Source: Bacillota bacterium
Lineage (GTDB): Bacteria; Bacillota; Limnochordia; Darwinibacteriales; Darwinibacteriaceae
Direction: 5' to 3'
Length of the DNA: 64,000 nt
NCBI GenBank assembly: GCA_012518325.1
Contig: JAAYSR010000234.1
Span: 1 to 64,000, forward strand
Shown: positions 63,691-64,000 of the stretch, in pieces
Position numbering within the stretch: position 1 is the first letter of the stretch
How the letters are laid out: each line of letters starts with the position of its first letter
Made by a program: the position numbers and the translations under genes
The notes under the pieces: model-generated
What the model was told of the DNA's origin: nothing
Database searches by the model: none
Seen by the model: only the letters and a program-made list of their open reading frames with translations

Positions 63691-64000
63691 GTGAACCTGC
63701 GGAAGCTGCAGCAAGCTGTTTATGAGGCGGGCTTCGATGCCTTCGCCGTCATGCCTGCCAAACGAATCGAATACATGCTTCCCATTCTCAGGGAAGCCCA
63801 GGCCGAAAACCGCTACCCCGATTTTGTCGACCCGGAGATTGAAAAACGCATCGACCCAAGAAACCTGCAAAGAAGCGCAAGAAGTATTGTCTCACTGGCC
63901 GTTTCGTATTTCACAGGCAGTCCGGGAGCTTGTCCCCCGCTGCATGGAACCGTTTCCCGCTCAGCCTGGGGTGTTGATTATCACCAGGTTCTGGGTGAGC
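63691..64000 (+). CDS. queG: Epoxyqueuosine reductase QueG, N-terminal part (cut by window end)
   Basis: The last step of queuosine synthesis in tRNA, a cobalamin- and Fe-S-dependent reductase. 103 codons are present: MNLRKLQQAVYEAGFDAFAV, then RSARSIVSLAVSYFTG and HGTVSRSAWGVDYHQVLGE, matching the N-terminal DUF1730-like part (SIVxxxxxY, GxxSRxAWGxDYHxVL). GTG 63691 behind AAAGGAG. The Fe-S and cobalamin domains lie outside the window. Confidence 0.9.
   Translation, partial: MNLRKLQQAVYEAGFDAFAVMPAKRIEYMLPILREAQAENRYPDFVDPEIEKRIDPRNLQRSARSIVSLAVSYFTGSPGACPPLHGTVSRSAWGVDYHQVLGE

Overview
This window looks like chromosome from an anaerobic, endospore-forming member of the Bacillota (Clostridia/Limnochordia-like; inference). 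Supporting signs are the cggR-gap-pgk-tpiA-gpmI-eno operon, the cdaA-cdaR-glmM trio, AddAB instead of RecBCD, GlpP antiterminator control, the yfmF/yfmH peptidase pair, DnaD/DnaI-type primosome proteins, the spore proteins CwlD and GerM-like, and many GTG/TTG starts behind strong Shine-Dalgarno sequences. There are no insertion sequences, phage genes, rRNA or CRISPR arrays. Most genes lie on the minus strand in tight, overlapping operons.

Layout. 1-3.0 kb: threonine catabolism (kbl, tdh), then a divergent soluble chemoreceptor with an N-terminal Rossmann domain. 3.0-3.4 kb: four tRNAs (Pro-Gly-Arg-His) with promoter and terminator. 3.4-9.9 kb (minus): amidase, GerMN protein, murI, murD, a lone fumarase beta subunit, rph, rdgB. 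10-12.3 kb (plus): membrane protein, smpB, tmRNA, acetyltransferase. 12.4-12.6 kb: secG. 12.7-21 kb: a sugar cassette, with GH1 beta-glucosidase and LacI regulator on minus and a five-gene Opp/Dpp-type ABC importer on plus. 21-33.1 kb (minus): nagA-nagB-yvcK-vanW-whiA followed by cggR and the lower glycolysis operon. 33.2-34.8 kb (plus): polar amino-acid transport protein and permease without an ATPase. 34.8-49.7 kb (minus): primosome pair, cell-wall and c-di-AMP genes (alr, nnr, acpS, glmM, cdaR, cdaA), aminotransferase, cwlD, rRNA methyltransferase, TPR protein, deoC, glpP, glpK. 49.7-61.6 kb (minus): folate cycloligase, two M16 peptidases, addA, addB, HAD phosphatase, Ski2-like helicase. 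61.9-64 kb (plus): selO, a NifU-type scaffold, and the start of queG.

How the parts fit. The cassette at 12.7-21 kb sits between eno and secG/smpB/ssrA, which are neighbours in many Bacillota, so it looks like an insertion into a conserved block. The glycolytic operon has a readable promoter and a downstream site matching the CggR operator layout. The amino-sugar genes nagA/nagB run directly into yvcK (GlmR), so amino-sugar breakdown, envelope-precursor control and glycolysis are stacked on one strand. The most unusual items are the Rossmann-chemoreceptor fusion, the orphan fumarase beta subunit, an AddA carrying an AddB-like cysteine quartet, and two hairpins that appear to contain the ribosome-binding sites of cwlD and glpK.
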